The notes under the pieces: generated by a model
What the model was told of the DNA's origin: nothing
The model's input: the letters and a program-made list of their open reading frames with translations, nothing else
Databases searched by the model: none
In this document: one piece after another, positions 43,246-51,606 of the stretch
How positions within the stretch are numbered: the stretch's first letter is position 1
How the letters are laid out: each line of letters begins with the position of its first letter
Translations under genes and position numbers: made by a program
Assembly: GCF_021390395.1 (NCBI RefSeq)
Contig: NZ_JAJUWT010000034.1
Location: 23,092 to 87,091 of the forward strand
Source: Saccharothrix sp. S26
GTDB taxonomy: Bacteria > Actinomycetota > Actinomycetes > Mycobacteriales > Pseudonocardiaceae
DNA: 64,000 nt
Direction: 5' to 3'

Positions 43246-43290
43246 GAGGACGACGGCCCTCCCGGAATTAGCGGGAGGGCCGTCGTCCTC
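43246..43290. terminator. Strong bidirectional hairpin terminator
   Basis: A perfect 19-bp stem (GAGGACGACGGCCCTCCCG and its complement) with a 7-base GAATTAG loop lies between the GH53 gene and the convergent DHA2 exporter. It also marks the left boundary of the biosynthetic region. Confidence 0.85.
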
Positions 43291-43318
43291 CCGACCGGAA
43301 CCCGCCTCGTCACCGCGC

Positions 43319-44758
43319 TCAACGGCTCCCGATCCGGTCGAGCCGCAGCACCAGGCCGATCACCGCGAGCACCAGCACCACGTCGACCCACAACGCCCAC
43401 TGCATGGCCGCGGCGTGCGCCGCACCACCGGTCCGGTCGCCCACCACGCCGAAGTAGAGCCCACCGATCACCGCGACCCCGCCCGACACCGCGAACTGCT
43501 GCGAGGTCGTGAGCACACCGGAGGCCACCCCGGCGGCCTCCGGTCGCACCCGCGTCAGCGAGGCTCCCATCAACGACGGCAGCACCACCCCGTTGCCCAG
43601 GCCCACCAACGCCAAGGCGACCAGCACCCACGCCAGGCCGACGCCCTGGCCGAAGACGCCCAAGGCGACCGCGAGCAACGCCAGCCCCGCCGCCGTCACC
43701 ACGCTGCCCCACACCAGCGAGGCCAAGCCGAACCGGGCCGTGAGCCGGCCGCCGAACAAGGCGCTGAGCGAGAAGAAGACACCCATCGGGGAGAACACCA
43801 CCCCGGCGGCGAACGGGCTGAGGTCCAGTCCCGCCTGCAACAACAGCGCCAGGGTGAACATGAGGCTGCCGAAGTACGCGTTGAACGCGACACCGGCGAT
43901 GAGGCCCACGCGGAACGACGGCACCCGGAACAGCTCCACGTCCAGCACGGGGCTCCTGCCGCGACGGCCCAGCGCCCGTTCCCAGCGCAGGGTCACCACC
44001 GCCACCGGCACGGCCAGCGCCAGGCAGGTCCACGTCCACGCGGCCCAGCCCGCGGTGTGGCCCATGCCCAGGGGTACCAGCAGCAGCGCCAACGCACCGG
44101 ACAGGCCGAGCGCGCCGAGCGGGTCCAGGCCGGTGCGCGGCGCGTCCCGCCGGTCGGGCAGCACCCGGGCCGCCACCAGCGCGGTCACCAGGCCGATCGG
44201 CACGTTGACCAGGAAGATCAGCCGCCAGCCGAGCCCGGCGAGGTCGGCTTGCACCAGCGCGCCGCCGAGCACCTGCCCGGCGATCGAGCCCAGGCCCGAA
44301 GCCATGCCGTAGCCCGCGAACGCCCGACCCCGCGCGTGCGGCGGGAAGTCCGACGTGATCACGGCGAGCACCTGCGGCACCATCAGCGCGGCCGCCAGCC
44401 CCTGGGCCAGTCGGGCGAGCACGAGCTGCCCGGCGGTGACCGTGACGCCGCACAGCAGCGAGGTGGCGGTGAAGGCGAGCACGCCGAGCACGAACAGCCT
44501 GCGGTGGCCGTGCAGGTCGCCCAGCCGACCGCCGGTGACCATGCCGGCGGCGAAGGCGAAGGCGTAGCCGCCGACGACGAGCTCCAACGCGGTGGCGCTC
44601 GCCCCGAGGTCCGTCCCGAGCGTCGGCGCGGCCACGTTGACCACGAAGAAGTCGAACCGCACGAGGAAGGTCGCGGCCAGCAGCACGGCGAGCGTCGCCG
44701 CGAGACCACCGGGGGACTTCGTCACCGCCGCGGGTCCGGCGGGCGCGGCCTTCGTCAT
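43319..44758 (-). CDS. MFS drug exporter, DHA2 (EmrB/QacA) family
   Basis: This 479-residue transporter has about 14 membrane helices and DHA2 signatures: the motif A-like GGRLGDLHGHRR after helix 2, LARLAQGLAAALMVPQ, and motif C-like GPLIGG-type residues (GSIAGQVLGGALVQ). The start at 44758 is preferred to 44770 because a GAGGAG ribosome site lies between the two. It lies 91 bases downstream of soxR on the same strand. Such pumps usually export the product of the adjacent cluster, and association with SoxR suggests a redox-active or quinonoid substrate. Confidence 0.88.
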   Translation of the reverse strand: MTKAAPAGPAAVTKSPGGLAATLAVLLAATFLVRFDFFVVNVAAPTLGTDLGASATALELVVGGYAFAFAAGMVTGGRLGDLHGHRRLFVLGVLAFTATSLLCGVTVTAGQLVLARLAQGLAAALMVPQVLAVITSDFPPHARGRAFAGYGMASGLGSIAGQVLGGALVQADLAGLGWRLIFLVNVPIGLVTALVAARVLPDRRDAPRTGLDPLGALGLSGALALLLVPLGMGHTAGWAAWTWTCLALAVPVAVVTLRWERALGRRGRSPVLDVELFRVPSFRVGLIAGVAFNAYFGSLMFTLALLLQAGLDLSPFAAGVVFSPMGVFFSLSALFGGRLTARFGLASLVWGSVVTAAGLALLAVALGVFGQGVGLAWVLVALALVGLGNGVVLPSLMGASLTRVRPEAAGVASGVLTTSQQFAVSGGVAVIGGLYFGVVGDRTGGAAHAAAMQWALWVDVVLVLAVIGLVLRLDRIGSR

Positions 44759-44849
44759 GGCGCTCCTCACGGCACGTCAAGGGACCGGCGTCCGAAACCC
44801 GCGGGCAACGGGAAGCGCCCACCGCGACGCGGTCGTAAGCGCGCCCCCG

Positions 44850-45314
44850 TCAGGGGGACAGCAGTCGGCGCGGGCCGAACCCGGTGGCGCCGAGCTTGTC
44901 GTTGGGGTTGGCCAGCAGGCACCGGTCGATGGACAGGCAGCCGCAGCCCACGCAGTCGGTGAACTCGTCGCGCAGTTGCTGGAGGTAGTGGATCCGCTGG
45001 TCGAGCTTGTGCCGCCAGCGCGAGGACAGGCGGGCCCACTCGCGCCGGGTCGGGGTCCGGTTGTCCGGCAACGACTCGAAGCACTCGCGCAGCTCGGACA
45101 ACGGGATGCCGACGCGTTGGGCGATCTGGATCAACGCCACGCGTCGCAACGTCTCCCGCTTGTACCGCCGCTGGTTGCCCGCCGTGCGCCTGCTCTCGAT
45201 GAGCTGTTGGCGTTCGTAGAAGTGCAGGGCCGACACGGACACCCCGCTGCGCGCCGAGAGCTGACCGACGGTGAACTCCGTTTGGTCCCAGGCCGGTGGT
45301 CGCATATTCGCCAT
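44850..45314 (-). CDS. soxR: SoxR redox-sensing transcriptional regulator
   Basis: This 154-residue MerR-family activator has an N-terminal HTH (FTVGQLSARSGVSVSALHFYERQQLI), a dimerisation helix, and the SoxR-specific cysteine cluster CVGCGCLSIDRC: Cys121, 124, 126 and 132, the full C-x2-C-x-C-x5-C [2Fe-2S] set. The tail LANPNDKLG is also typical. In streptomycetes SoxR is oxidised by redox-active metabolites rather than superoxide. ATG 45314 (MANMRPPAWDQ) matches usual SoxR starts; a longer GTG start at 45335 is less likely. Two SoxR-type promoters in the window, before the exporter at 46983 and the SARP gene, are its likely targets. Confidence 0.92.
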   Translation of the reverse strand: MANMRPPAWDQTEFTVGQLSARSGVSVSALHFYERQQLIESRRTAGNQRRYKRETLRRVALIQIAQRVGIPLSELRECFESLPDNRTPTRREWARLSSRWRHKLDQRIHYLQQLRDEFTDCVGCGCLSIDRCLLANPNDKLGATGFGPRRLLSP

Positions 45315-45358
45315 GATGGCACAAGCTCGTGGCACGGGCCCTGCGCGTGCACCGGCGT

Positions 45359-45398
45359 GCGCGGGGCGGGACGGGGCGCATTCCGCCCCGCCCCGCGC
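45359..45398. terminator. GC-rich hairpin between the exporter and soxR
   Basis: GCGCGGGGCGGG-A-CGGGGCG pairs with CCGCCCCGCCCCGCGC across a short loop, giving a stem of about 15 bp with one bulge. It lies just past the end of the 46983-45415 exporter gene and before soxR, so it may end or attenuate the SoxR-driven transcript and leave soxR with its own weak promoter. Confidence 0.55.
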
Positions 45399-45414
45399 TC
45401 CCTGCCGGCCGGGG

Positions 45415-46983
45415 TCAGCCCGTCTGCCCCAGCACGCTCGATTCGTCTTCCGCGCCCTGCTCCGTCTCGGTCGAGGCGGGGACGTGGCGCAGCATGACGC
45501 CGATCAGGACCGCCGTGGCGACCAGCACGACGATGCTGATCCCGGCGATCAGGTGCAGCCCGTCGGTGAACGCCGCGCGGGCGGTGTCGAGCAACTGGTC
45601 GCCGACCGGGCCGCGCACCTGTTCGGCGGCGGACACGGCCCCGCCCAGCGTCTCCTCGGCGGCCCGCGTCGACTCCTCCGACAGGCCGGACGGCACCGTG
45701 CCGGCGACCTGGGCGCGGTAGACGGCGGTGCCGATGCTGCCGAGGATCGCGATGCCCAGCGCGCCGCCCAGCTCCGGCGCCGTCTCCGACAGCGCGGACG
45801 CCTCGCCCGCCCGCTCCGCCGGCGCGGAACCGACCACGAGGTCGGTGGTCAGGGTCATCATGGGGCCGAGGCCGAGCGAGACGACGATCGAGCCGACCAC
45901 CAGCAGCGGCAGGCCCGAACCCGGCTCCACCAGGGTCAGCACGGCGAACCCGAGGGCGGACAGCACCAGGCCCGCCGCGACCACGTACCCCGGCCGCACG
46001 CGGCGCACGAGCGTCGGCGCGAGCGTGGAGCCCACGATGACGCCGCACGCCGACGGCGCCGTCCACAGGCCCGCCTCCAGCGGCGAGAGCCCGAACACCA
46101 GCTGGAGGTACTGCGCCAGGAAGAAGTTCGCGCCGAAGAGCACGAAGACGCCGAACAGCAGCGTGCTCAGCGACACGCTGAACGAGGCCGAGCGGAACAG
46201 CCCGAGGTCGATCAGCGGGTCGCTGCGGCGCTGCCGCCGGATGAACCAGAAGCCGATGAGCAGCCCCGCCACGATGGACGCGACCGACACCACGTCCAGG
46301 CCGCTGACGGCGAGGTGCTTGAGCCCGTAGATGACCGCCAGCACGGCGGCCAGCGACAGCGCCGCGCTCACCAGGTCCATCCGGCCGAAGCTCTCCTCGC
46401 GGTGCTCCGGCAGCAGCAGCGGGCACAGGACGAGGATCAGCACGGTCACCGGGGCCGCGATCAGGAACACCGCGCCCCACCAGAAGTGCTGGAGGATCCA
46501 GCCGCCGATGAGCGGGCCGACGGCGGTGCCGCCCGCGACGCTGGCGATGACGACGCTGATCGCCACCGTCCGCTGCCGGGGGTTCTGGAACAGCGAGGCG
46601 GCCAGCGACAGCGCGGCGGGCATCAGCGTCGCGCCGGCGATGCCGAGCAGCGCTCGCGTCACGATCAGCATCTCGGCGTTGACGGAGTACGCGGCGAGCA
46701 CGGACGCGACGCCGAACAGGGCCGACCCGATCATCAGCAGCCTGCGGCGGCCGATGCGGTCGCCCAGCGTGCCCATGGTGATCAGCGAGCCGGCGAGGAG
46801 GAAGCCGTAGATGTCGATGATCCACAACGACTGCGCGCTGGTCAGCGCGAGGTCGCGGGAGATCGCGGGCAGCGCGAGGTTGGGGATGGTCAGTTCCAGC
46901 GAGGCCAGCAGGGTCGGCAGGGTGAGCACGGCGAGCCCGGCCCATTCGCGTCTCCCGGCACGAGACGCACCAATCGAGTTCAT
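45415..46983 (-). CDS. MFS drug exporter, DHA2 (EmrB/QacA) family, SoxR-controlled
   Basis: This 522-residue exporter has about 14 helices and DHA2 motifs: LPAISRDLALTSAQSLWIIDIYGFLLAG, GTLGDRIGRRRLL (motif A), LLGIAGATLMPAALSL, and AVGPLIGGWILQHFWW (motif C, the antiporter signature). The cytoplasmic tail is acidic. The ATG at 46983 has no Shine-Dalgarno; instead it lies six bases from a TAGCGT -10 inside a SoxR-type promoter, so its mRNA is probably leaderless. It is divergent from the glycosyltransferase gene. It likely exports the cluster product when SoxR is oxidised. Confidence 0.9.
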   Translation of the reverse strand: MNSIGASRAGRREWAGLAVLTLPTLLASLELTIPNLALPAISRDLALTSAQSLWIIDIYGFLLAGSLITMGTLGDRIGRRRLLMIGSALFGVASVLAAYSVNAEMLIVTRALLGIAGATLMPAALSLAASLFQNPRQRTVAISVVIASVAGGTAVGPLIGGWILQHFWWGAVFLIAAPVTVLILVLCPLLLPEHREESFGRMDLVSAALSLAAVLAVIYGLKHLAVSGLDVVSVASIVAGLLIGFWFIRRQRRSDPLIDLGLFRSASFSVSLSTLLFGVFVLFGANFFLAQYLQLVFGLSPLEAGLWTAPSACGVIVGSTLAPTLVRRVRPGYVVAAGLVLSALGFAVLTLVEPGSGLPLLVVGSIVVSLGLGPMMTLTTDLVVGSAPAERAGEASALSETAPELGGALGIAILGSIGTAVYRAQVAGTVPSGLSEESTRAAEETLGGAVSAAEQVRGPVGDQLLDTARAAFTDGLHLIAGISIVVLVATAVLIGVMLRHVPASTETEQGAEDESSVLGQTG

Positions 46984-46989
46984 GCGACG

Positions 46990-47020
46990 ACGCTAAAACC
47001 TCAACAGAGGTTCAGGTCAA
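46990..47020 (-). promoter_or_regulatory. SoxR-dependent promoter of the exporter gene
   Basis: On the minus strand TTGACC (47015-47020) and TAGCGT (46990-46995) are separated by 19 bp, the over-long spacer that MerR-family activators require. The 18-bp box CCTCAACAGAGGTTCAGG (46999-47016) fills the spacer and matches the SoxR box pattern CCTCAAG..CTTGAGG, with six of seven arm positions paired. The -10 lies six bases from the ATG, predicting a leaderless transcript. Over 36 bases it differs from the promoter at 51607-51637 at only five positions. Confidence 0.8.
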
Positions 47021-47167
47021 GGCGAACGGCCGGGCACCCCCGAACGGTGCAGCGGCACGGATTCCGTCACCCTGGGCGACCGCCGTGCCCGATGGGACGA
47101 GTCGACGCGGCGTCGAGAAGCAGGTCGCGCGGGTGGGTCCAGCCGGGGACGAACAGCGCACTGTGCC

Positions 47168-47202
47168 GGCCCTAGGTCGGCCCGATCGGCCGGTCGTAGC
47201 GT
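47168..47202 (+). promoter_or_regulatory. Candidate SARP-type promoter of the glycosyltransferase gene
   Basis: GGCCCTA and GGCCCGA begin at 47168 and 47179, an 11-base step as in SARP heptamer repeats. A TAGCGT -10 (47197-47202) lies seven bases before the ATG, so the mRNA is probably leaderless. A CTAGGTCG core is shared with the repeats at 51672-51690. The distance to the -10 is slightly longer than the usual 8 bases. Confidence 0.35.
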
Positions 47203-47209
47203 CCGAGGC

Positions 47210-48340
47210 ATGAGAATCCTCTTCCTGGCAGGCGCCAGCCCGGCGACGATCTTCGCGCTGGTGCCGCTGGCGACCGCGGCCCGCAACGCCGGGCACCAGA
47301 CGTTCATGGCGTCGACCGAGGGCATGGTCCCCACGATCACGTCGGCCGGCCTGCCCGCGATCGCGCTGACCGACCGCACGATGCTGGACTTCTTCACCAA
47401 CGACCGCGCGGGCAACGAGCTGACCTGGCCCGAGGACCCGGAGCGGTGGAAGCCGTTCGTGGGTCGCGGGTTCGGGCGGTTGGCCGCGGCGAGCATGGAG
47501 CGCTTGCTGGAGCTGGCCGAGAGCTGGCGGCCCGACGTCGTGGTGGGCGGGCACCTGTCCTACGCCGCGGCGCTGCTGGCGCGCCGGCTGGGCGTGCCGT
47601 GGGTGCGGCACGCCTGGGACAGCGGCGAGCCGCCGGAGGCGGACCTCGGCGCCACCGAGGAGCTGGCGGGCGAGCTGCGCGAGCTGGGCCTGGACGGGCT
47701 GCCCGACCCGGACATGTACGTCGAGCTGTGCCCGCCCTCGTTGCGCCCGAAGGACGCGCCGCCCGCCCAGTTCATGCGTTACGTGGGCTCCAGCCCGCAA
47801 CGCAAGTTGGAGCCGTGGATGTACACCAAGGGCGACCGCAAGCGGGTCTGCGTGACCGCCGGGGCCCGGGTGACCAGGGAGCAGTACTTCGAGTTCCTGC
47901 GCGACCTGTCGGGCAAGGTGTCCAACCTCGGGATGGAGCTGGTGGTCGCCGCGCCCGAGGACGTGGCCGCCGACCTGACCGCGGGGCTGGAGAACGTGCG
48001 CGCGGGCTGGCTGCCGCTGGACGTGGTCTCCCGTACCTGCGACCTGTTCGTGCACCACGCGGGTGGCGGCACGTCGCTGCTGGTGATGAGCACCGGGTTG
48101 CCGCAGCTGCTGATCCCGAACATGCCGTCGTCGGTGGCGCCGTCCGAGCGGCTGACCGAGTACGGCGCGGCCCTGATGCTGATGCCCGGCGAGGACAGCG
48201 TCGAGCGCATCGTCGAGTCGAGCCGCGAGCTGGTCGAGAACCCGTCCTACCGCAAGCGGGCCGAGGAGCTGTCGGTGGAGATCGCCGGGCTGCCCTCGGT
48301 GTCCGAGGTGCTGCGGTCCGTGGAGACGTTGGCCGGCTGA
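47210..48340 (+). CDS. GT1-family glycosyltransferase (antibiotic-type)
   Basis: This 376-residue GT-B enzyme should transfer a TDP-deoxysugar to the aglycone. The N-terminal acceptor domain begins MRILFLAGASPATIFALVPLA, and the C-terminal donor domain has the antibiotic GT signature HHAGGGTSLLVMSTGLPQLL with His282/His283, followed by the E/Q-type donor-binding segment. It resembles EryCIII- or UrdGT2-type transferases; O- versus C-glycosylation cannot be told. It is probably translated from a leaderless mRNA and followed by the asnB-like gene after 43 bases. The sugar supplied by the downstream rml/2,3-dehydratase/aminotransferase set is its likely donor. Confidence 0.88.
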   Translation: MRILFLAGASPATIFALVPLATAARNAGHQTFMASTEGMVPTITSAGLPAIALTDRTMLDFFTNDRAGNELTWPEDPERWKPFVGRGFGRLAAASMERLLELAESWRPDVVVGGHLSYAAALLARRLGVPWVRHAWDSGEPPEADLGATEELAGELRELGLDGLPDPDMYVELCPPSLRPKDAPPAQFMRYVGSSPQRKLEPWMYTKGDRKRVCVTAGARVTREQYFEFLRDLSGKVSNLGMELVVAAPEDVAADLTAGLENVRAGWLPLDVVSRTCDLFVHHAGGGTSLLVMSTGLPQLLIPNMPSSVAPSERLTEYGAALMLMPGEDSVERIVESSRELVENPSYRKRAEELSVEIAGLPSVSEVLRSVETLAG

Positions 48341-48383
48341 GACCGCTCGCACGCCAACGGGTTGAGGGGAGTTCGGAACGCGC

Positions 48384-50228
48384 ATGTGCGGAATCGCAGG
48401 ATGGGTCAGCTTCCAAGACGACCTCCGGGAACGCCGGCCGCTGATCGAGCGGATGACCGGGACGATGGCCTGCCGCGGCCCCGACGCCGCCGGGGTGTGG
48501 GTCGGCGCGCACGCCGCCCTGGGCCACCGCCGGTTGTCGGTGATCGACCTGGAGACCGGCGCTCAGCCGATGTCCGCCGACAAGTCGGTCGTGATCACCT
48601 ACAGCGGCGAGGTCTACAACTTCCGCGAGCTGCGCGAGGAGCTCGTCGGGCTGGGCCACGTGTTCGAGACGACCAGCGACACCGAGGTCGTGCTGCGGGC
48701 CTACCGGCAGTGGGGCCGGGCGTTCGCCGAACGGCTCAACGGCATCTACGCGTTCGCCATCTGGGACGAGCCCGCCGGTGAGCTGGTGCTGGTGCGGGAC
48801 CGGATGGGCGTCAAGCCGCTGTACTACTTCCCGACGCCGGACGGCGTGGTGTTCGGGTCGGAGCCCAAGGCGCTGCTGGCGCACCCCGCCGTGGACGCCG
48901 TCGTGGACCGCGACGGCCTGCGCGAGATGTTCAGCATCGTCAAGACGCCGGGCCACGCGGTGTTCCGCGGCATGCGCGAGCTGCGCCCCGGCCACCTGCT
49001 CGTGGTCGACCGCGACGGCCTGCACCCGCACCGGTACTGGCGGCTGGAGAGCCGCGAGCACACCGACGACCTGGAGACCACCATCGCGACCGTGCGGGAG
49101 CTGCTGGTCGACATCGTGGACCGGCAGCTGTTCGCCGACGTCCCGGTGGGCACGCTGCTCTCCGGCGGGCTGGACTCCAGCGCGGTCACCGCCCTGGCCG
49201 CGAACGCCCGGCGCGCCGCCGGGGTGACCGAGCCGCTGCCCGCGTTCTCGGTCGACTTCGTGGGGCACACCCAGCGGTTCGAGGCCGACGTGCAGTGGGA
49301 GGACCCCGACACGCCCTTCGCGGCGGCGGTGGCCGAGCACGTCGGCGCCGAGCACATCGTGGTGCTGCTGGACAACCGCGACATCCTCGACCCGGCGGTG
49401 CGCCGGGCGACCCTGCTCGCGCAGGACCTGCCGATCTCCACCGGCGACATGGAGTACTCGCTGTACCTGCTGTGCCGCGCGGTGCGCGAGCGGGTCACCG
49501 TCGCGCTGTCCGGCGAGGCCGCCGACGAGCTGTTCGGCGGGTACACCTGGTTCCACGACAAGACCGCCGTGGAGGGCGACACCTTCCCGTGGCACGACCC
49601 GTTCACCCGCGCCGGCGGGATCGGGGCGCTGCGCGAGGTCGGCCTGTGGGACGACCTCGGGCTCGACGAGTACGTCCGCGACCGGTACGCCGAGGCGTTG
49701 GCCGAGGTGCCCCGCCTGCCCGGCGAGACGGGCCTGGAACGCCGGATGCGCGAGATCGGGTACCTCAACCTGACCCGGTGGGAGAACTTCCTGCTCGACC
49801 GCAAGGACCGGGTCAGCATGGCCGTCGGCCTGGAGGTCCGGGTGCCCTTCTGCGACCACCGGCTCGTGGAGTACGTGTTCAACGCGCCGTGGGCGATGAA
49901 GACGTTCGACGGCCGCGAGAAGAGCCTGCTGCGCGCGGCGATGCGGGGCGTGCTGCCCGACTCGGTGCTGGACCGCAAGAAGAACCCGTACCCGGCGACC
50001 CAGGACACCGGGTACGAGGTGGCGTTGCGGGAAGCGGTCGAGAAGCTGTGCGTGCCCGGCAACCCGGTGTTGCAGCTGGTGTCCGAGAGCGGCATCCGCA
50101 AGCTGCTGGACCGGCCGGTGGGGTCGTACGTGATGGGCGGGCCGTGGAGCGCGCGTGCGGTCCTCGAACGGCTCATCGAGTGCAACACCTGGTTGGCCGA
50201 GTACGACGTGCGGCTGGACCTGGGCTGA
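48384..50228 (+). CDS. asnB: AsnB-type glutamine-hydrolysing amidotransferase
   Basis: This 614-residue enzyme has an N-terminal class II glutaminase (MCGIAGW, nucleophile Cys2 after Met removal) and a C-terminal ATP-pyrophosphatase synthetase domain with the PP-loop SGGLDSS (260-266) and LSGEAADELFGGY. In clusters, AsnB homologues amidate a carboxyl group of a biosynthetic intermediate (for example OxyD, or XanA in lactam formation) rather than aspartate. The 43-base spacing behind the glycosyltransferase and an AGGGGAG ribosome site support an operon. The amide acceptor here could be an aromatic or polyketide acid; this is inference. Confidence 0.9.
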   Translation: MCGIAGWVSFQDDLRERRPLIERMTGTMACRGPDAAGVWVGAHAALGHRRLSVIDLETGAQPMSADKSVVITYSGEVYNFRELREELVGLGHVFETTSDTEVVLRAYRQWGRAFAERLNGIYAFAIWDEPAGELVLVRDRMGVKPLYYFPTPDGVVFGSEPKALLAHPAVDAVVDRDGLREMFSIVKTPGHAVFRGMRELRPGHLLVVDRDGLHPHRYWRLESREHTDDLETTIATVRELLVDIVDRQLFADVPVGTLLSGGLDSSAVTALAANARRAAGVTEPLPAFSVDFVGHTQRFEADVQWEDPDTPFAAAVAEHVGAEHIVVLLDNRDILDPAVRRATLLAQDLPISTGDMEYSLYLLCRAVRERVTVALSGEAADELFGGYTWFHDKTAVEGDTFPWHDPFTRAGGIGALREVGLWDDLGLDEYVRDRYAEALAEVPRLPGETGLERRMREIGYLNLTRWENFLLDRKDRVSMAVGLEVRVPFCDHRLVEYVFNAPWAMKTFDGREKSLLRAAMRGVLPDSVLDRKKNPYPATQDTGYEVALREAVEKLCVPGNPVLQLVSESGIRKLLDRPVGSYVMGGPWSARAVLERLIECNTWLAEYDVRLDLG

Positions 50229-50243
50229 GCCGCCCCGCCCGGC

Positions 50244-50284
50244 GGCTCGGGTGGTCAGCACCGCCGACGCTGACCACCTGAGCC
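50244..50284. terminator. Bidirectional hairpin terminator between asnB and the SARP gene
   Basis: A 16-bp stem with one mismatch (GGCTCGGGTGGTCAGC against GCTGACCACCTGAGCC) and a 9-base loop lies between the two convergent genes, ending one base before the SARP stop codon. Confidence 0.8.
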
Positions 50285-50285
50285 G

Positions 50286-51071
50286 TCAGGCGGCGCTGTC
50301 GTCGAGCAGCGGGTCGCGTTCCAGGATCGACTGGTGCAGCTGCTGCACCGCGGGCGACGGTTCCAGGCCCAGCTCGCTGGTCAGCACCTCGCGCAGCCGC
50401 TGGTAGGCCTGCAACGCCTGCACCTGGCGGCCGGACCGGTACAGCGCGAGCATGTACTGGTACTGCACCTTCTCGTTGAGCGGGTGCTCCGCGGCGACGG
50501 AGTACACGTGGCTGAGGATGTCCCGGTGGTAGCCCAGGCGCAGTTCCGCGTCGAAGAACTGCTCCGTCGCCGAGATCCTCGCCTCGTTCAACGCGCTGAT
50601 CATCGGCAGCAGCAGGGGACCGGCCTGGACGTCGCTCAACGCTGGGCCGCGCCAGACCTCCAGCGCCTTGCGGAAGTTCGCGGACGCCTCGACCGGGTTC
50701 CCGCGGCGCTGGGCGTCACGGCCCAGCCGCAGCCACCGCTCGAACCGCCCGAGGTCCAGCGACTCCGTCGGCAGGGTCAGGTAGTAGCCGCCGCGCCCGG
50801 TGACGAGGATCCGCCGCGCGGCGTCCAGCGTGCCCACCGAGGGCGAGCCGGCCAGTGTGCGCCGCAGGTGGAGCACGTAGGTCTGCAACGTCGGGATCAC
50901 CGTGCGCGGCGGTCGGTCCTCCCAGAGTTCCTCCACGCAGTCGTTCACCGAGACGAACATGTTCGCCTTGAGCAAGAACAACGCGAGCAGTTGGCGCAGC
51001 TTCGGCGCGGTGGGCAGGTGGACCACGCCTTTGTGGTGGACCCTGATCGGGCCCAGAACCTCGAAATCCAT
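50286..51071 (-). CDS. SARP-family pathway-specific activator
   Basis: This 261-residue regulator has an N-terminal OmpR-type winged helix (LGPIRVHHKG, PTAPKLRQLLALFLLKANMFVS, PRTVIPTLQTYVLHLRRTL) and a bacterial transcriptional activation domain (about 100-255; WRGPALSDVQAG, LNEARISATEQFFDAELRLGYH, YRSGRQVQALQAYQRLREVL). That is the short SARP architecture of ActII-ORF4 and DnrI. ATG 51071 (MDFEVLGPIRV) has GGGGGTGA upstream. The frame stays open 174 codons further up to GTG 51593, but that stretch is AT-richer and Arg-rich, and is better read as leader RNA. The upstream SoxR-type promoter suggests redox control. Confidence 0.93.
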   Translation of the reverse strand: MDFEVLGPIRVHHKGVVHLPTAPKLRQLLALFLLKANMFVSVNDCVEELWEDRPPRTVIPTLQTYVLHLRRTLAGSPSVGTLDAARRILVTGRGGYYLTLPTESLDLGRFERWLRLGRDAQRRGNPVEASANFRKALEVWRGPALSDVQAGPLLLPMISALNEARISATEQFFDAELRLGYHRDILSHVYSVAAEHPLNEKVQYQYMLALYRSGRQVQALQAYQRLREVLTSELGLEPSPAVQQLHQSILERDPLLDDSAA

Positions 51072-51286
51072 GTTCTCATCACCCCCAGTTTGTTCGCCTG
51101 CTTCCGACCCGGTGGGCGCCCGGTGCGGCCGAGCGCCGACGAGCGGTCTCGCTCGTCCGTCCGCCGCGGCCCGTGGGTCGGTTTCCTGTGACCAACGCGG
51201 CAGAACCACGTTGTCGCCTCCTGGATGCGGGGGCAGCCCCCGGCTCGTCGACTTGATCGGGCTGTGTCCCTGAATTCTGTCTAGCA

Positions 51287-51298
51287 GGTCACGTGACC
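51287..51298. promoter_or_regulatory. Perfect 12-bp palindrome in the SARP leader
   Basis: GGTCACGTGACC is a perfect palindrome 216 bases upstream of the SARP ATG. On the minus strand a TAGACA hexamer follows within a few bases, so it could overlap a second, SARP-proximal promoter (a good -35 is lacking). The binding protein is unknown. Confidence 0.4.
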
Positions 51299-51606
51299 GG
51301 CACGCCAGTCGCCGCGGGACCAGGTGAAAAACCAACTTCCGGCCGGCCGGCCGCCGCCGGCGGTGGACCAGGCGGGGGCAGGTGGAATATCCTGGGTGCG
51401 GATCGATTATGCGCAATGTTTTGGCATACGATTCGCCCGCTGTTCCGCGGCGGTGCGCGGAATAGCGGAATGCGGTGGCGTCGGGTGCGGCGCGAGGTCC
51501 GCGTCGGGCGTCCCGCGCGGCTTCGGCTTGCCGAACTCGGGACTTCGGGCTGTGCTCGCCCTCCTCGGTACCGGCCGATCCCATCCTGGTCACAGTCCTG
51601 TCGACG

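Noticed and set aside
42795..44822. Minus-strand 675-residue frame crossing the GH53 3' end and the exporter
   Set aside because: It reads through the strong terminator hairpin and is out of frame with the exporter's membrane helices.
44758..44850. Third SoxR box before the second exporter
   Set aside because: Only GTCAAGGGACC-like fragments are present, without paired arms or a 19-bp spaced promoter.
43202..44962. Long plus-strand open frame opposite the DHA2 exporter and soxR
   Set aside because: It is Arg/Gln/His-rich with no domain and lies fully opposite two well-supported genes; an antisense artefact of GC-rich coding DNA. Similar frames occur opposite most genes here.
50286..51593. 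A 435-residue SARP with a 174-residue N-terminal extension from GTG 51593
   Set aside because: The extension is Arg-rich and AT-richer in codon use than the neighbours, has no domain, and ATG 51071 has its own ribosome site at the conserved SARP opening. Kept only as a possible isoform in the findings.
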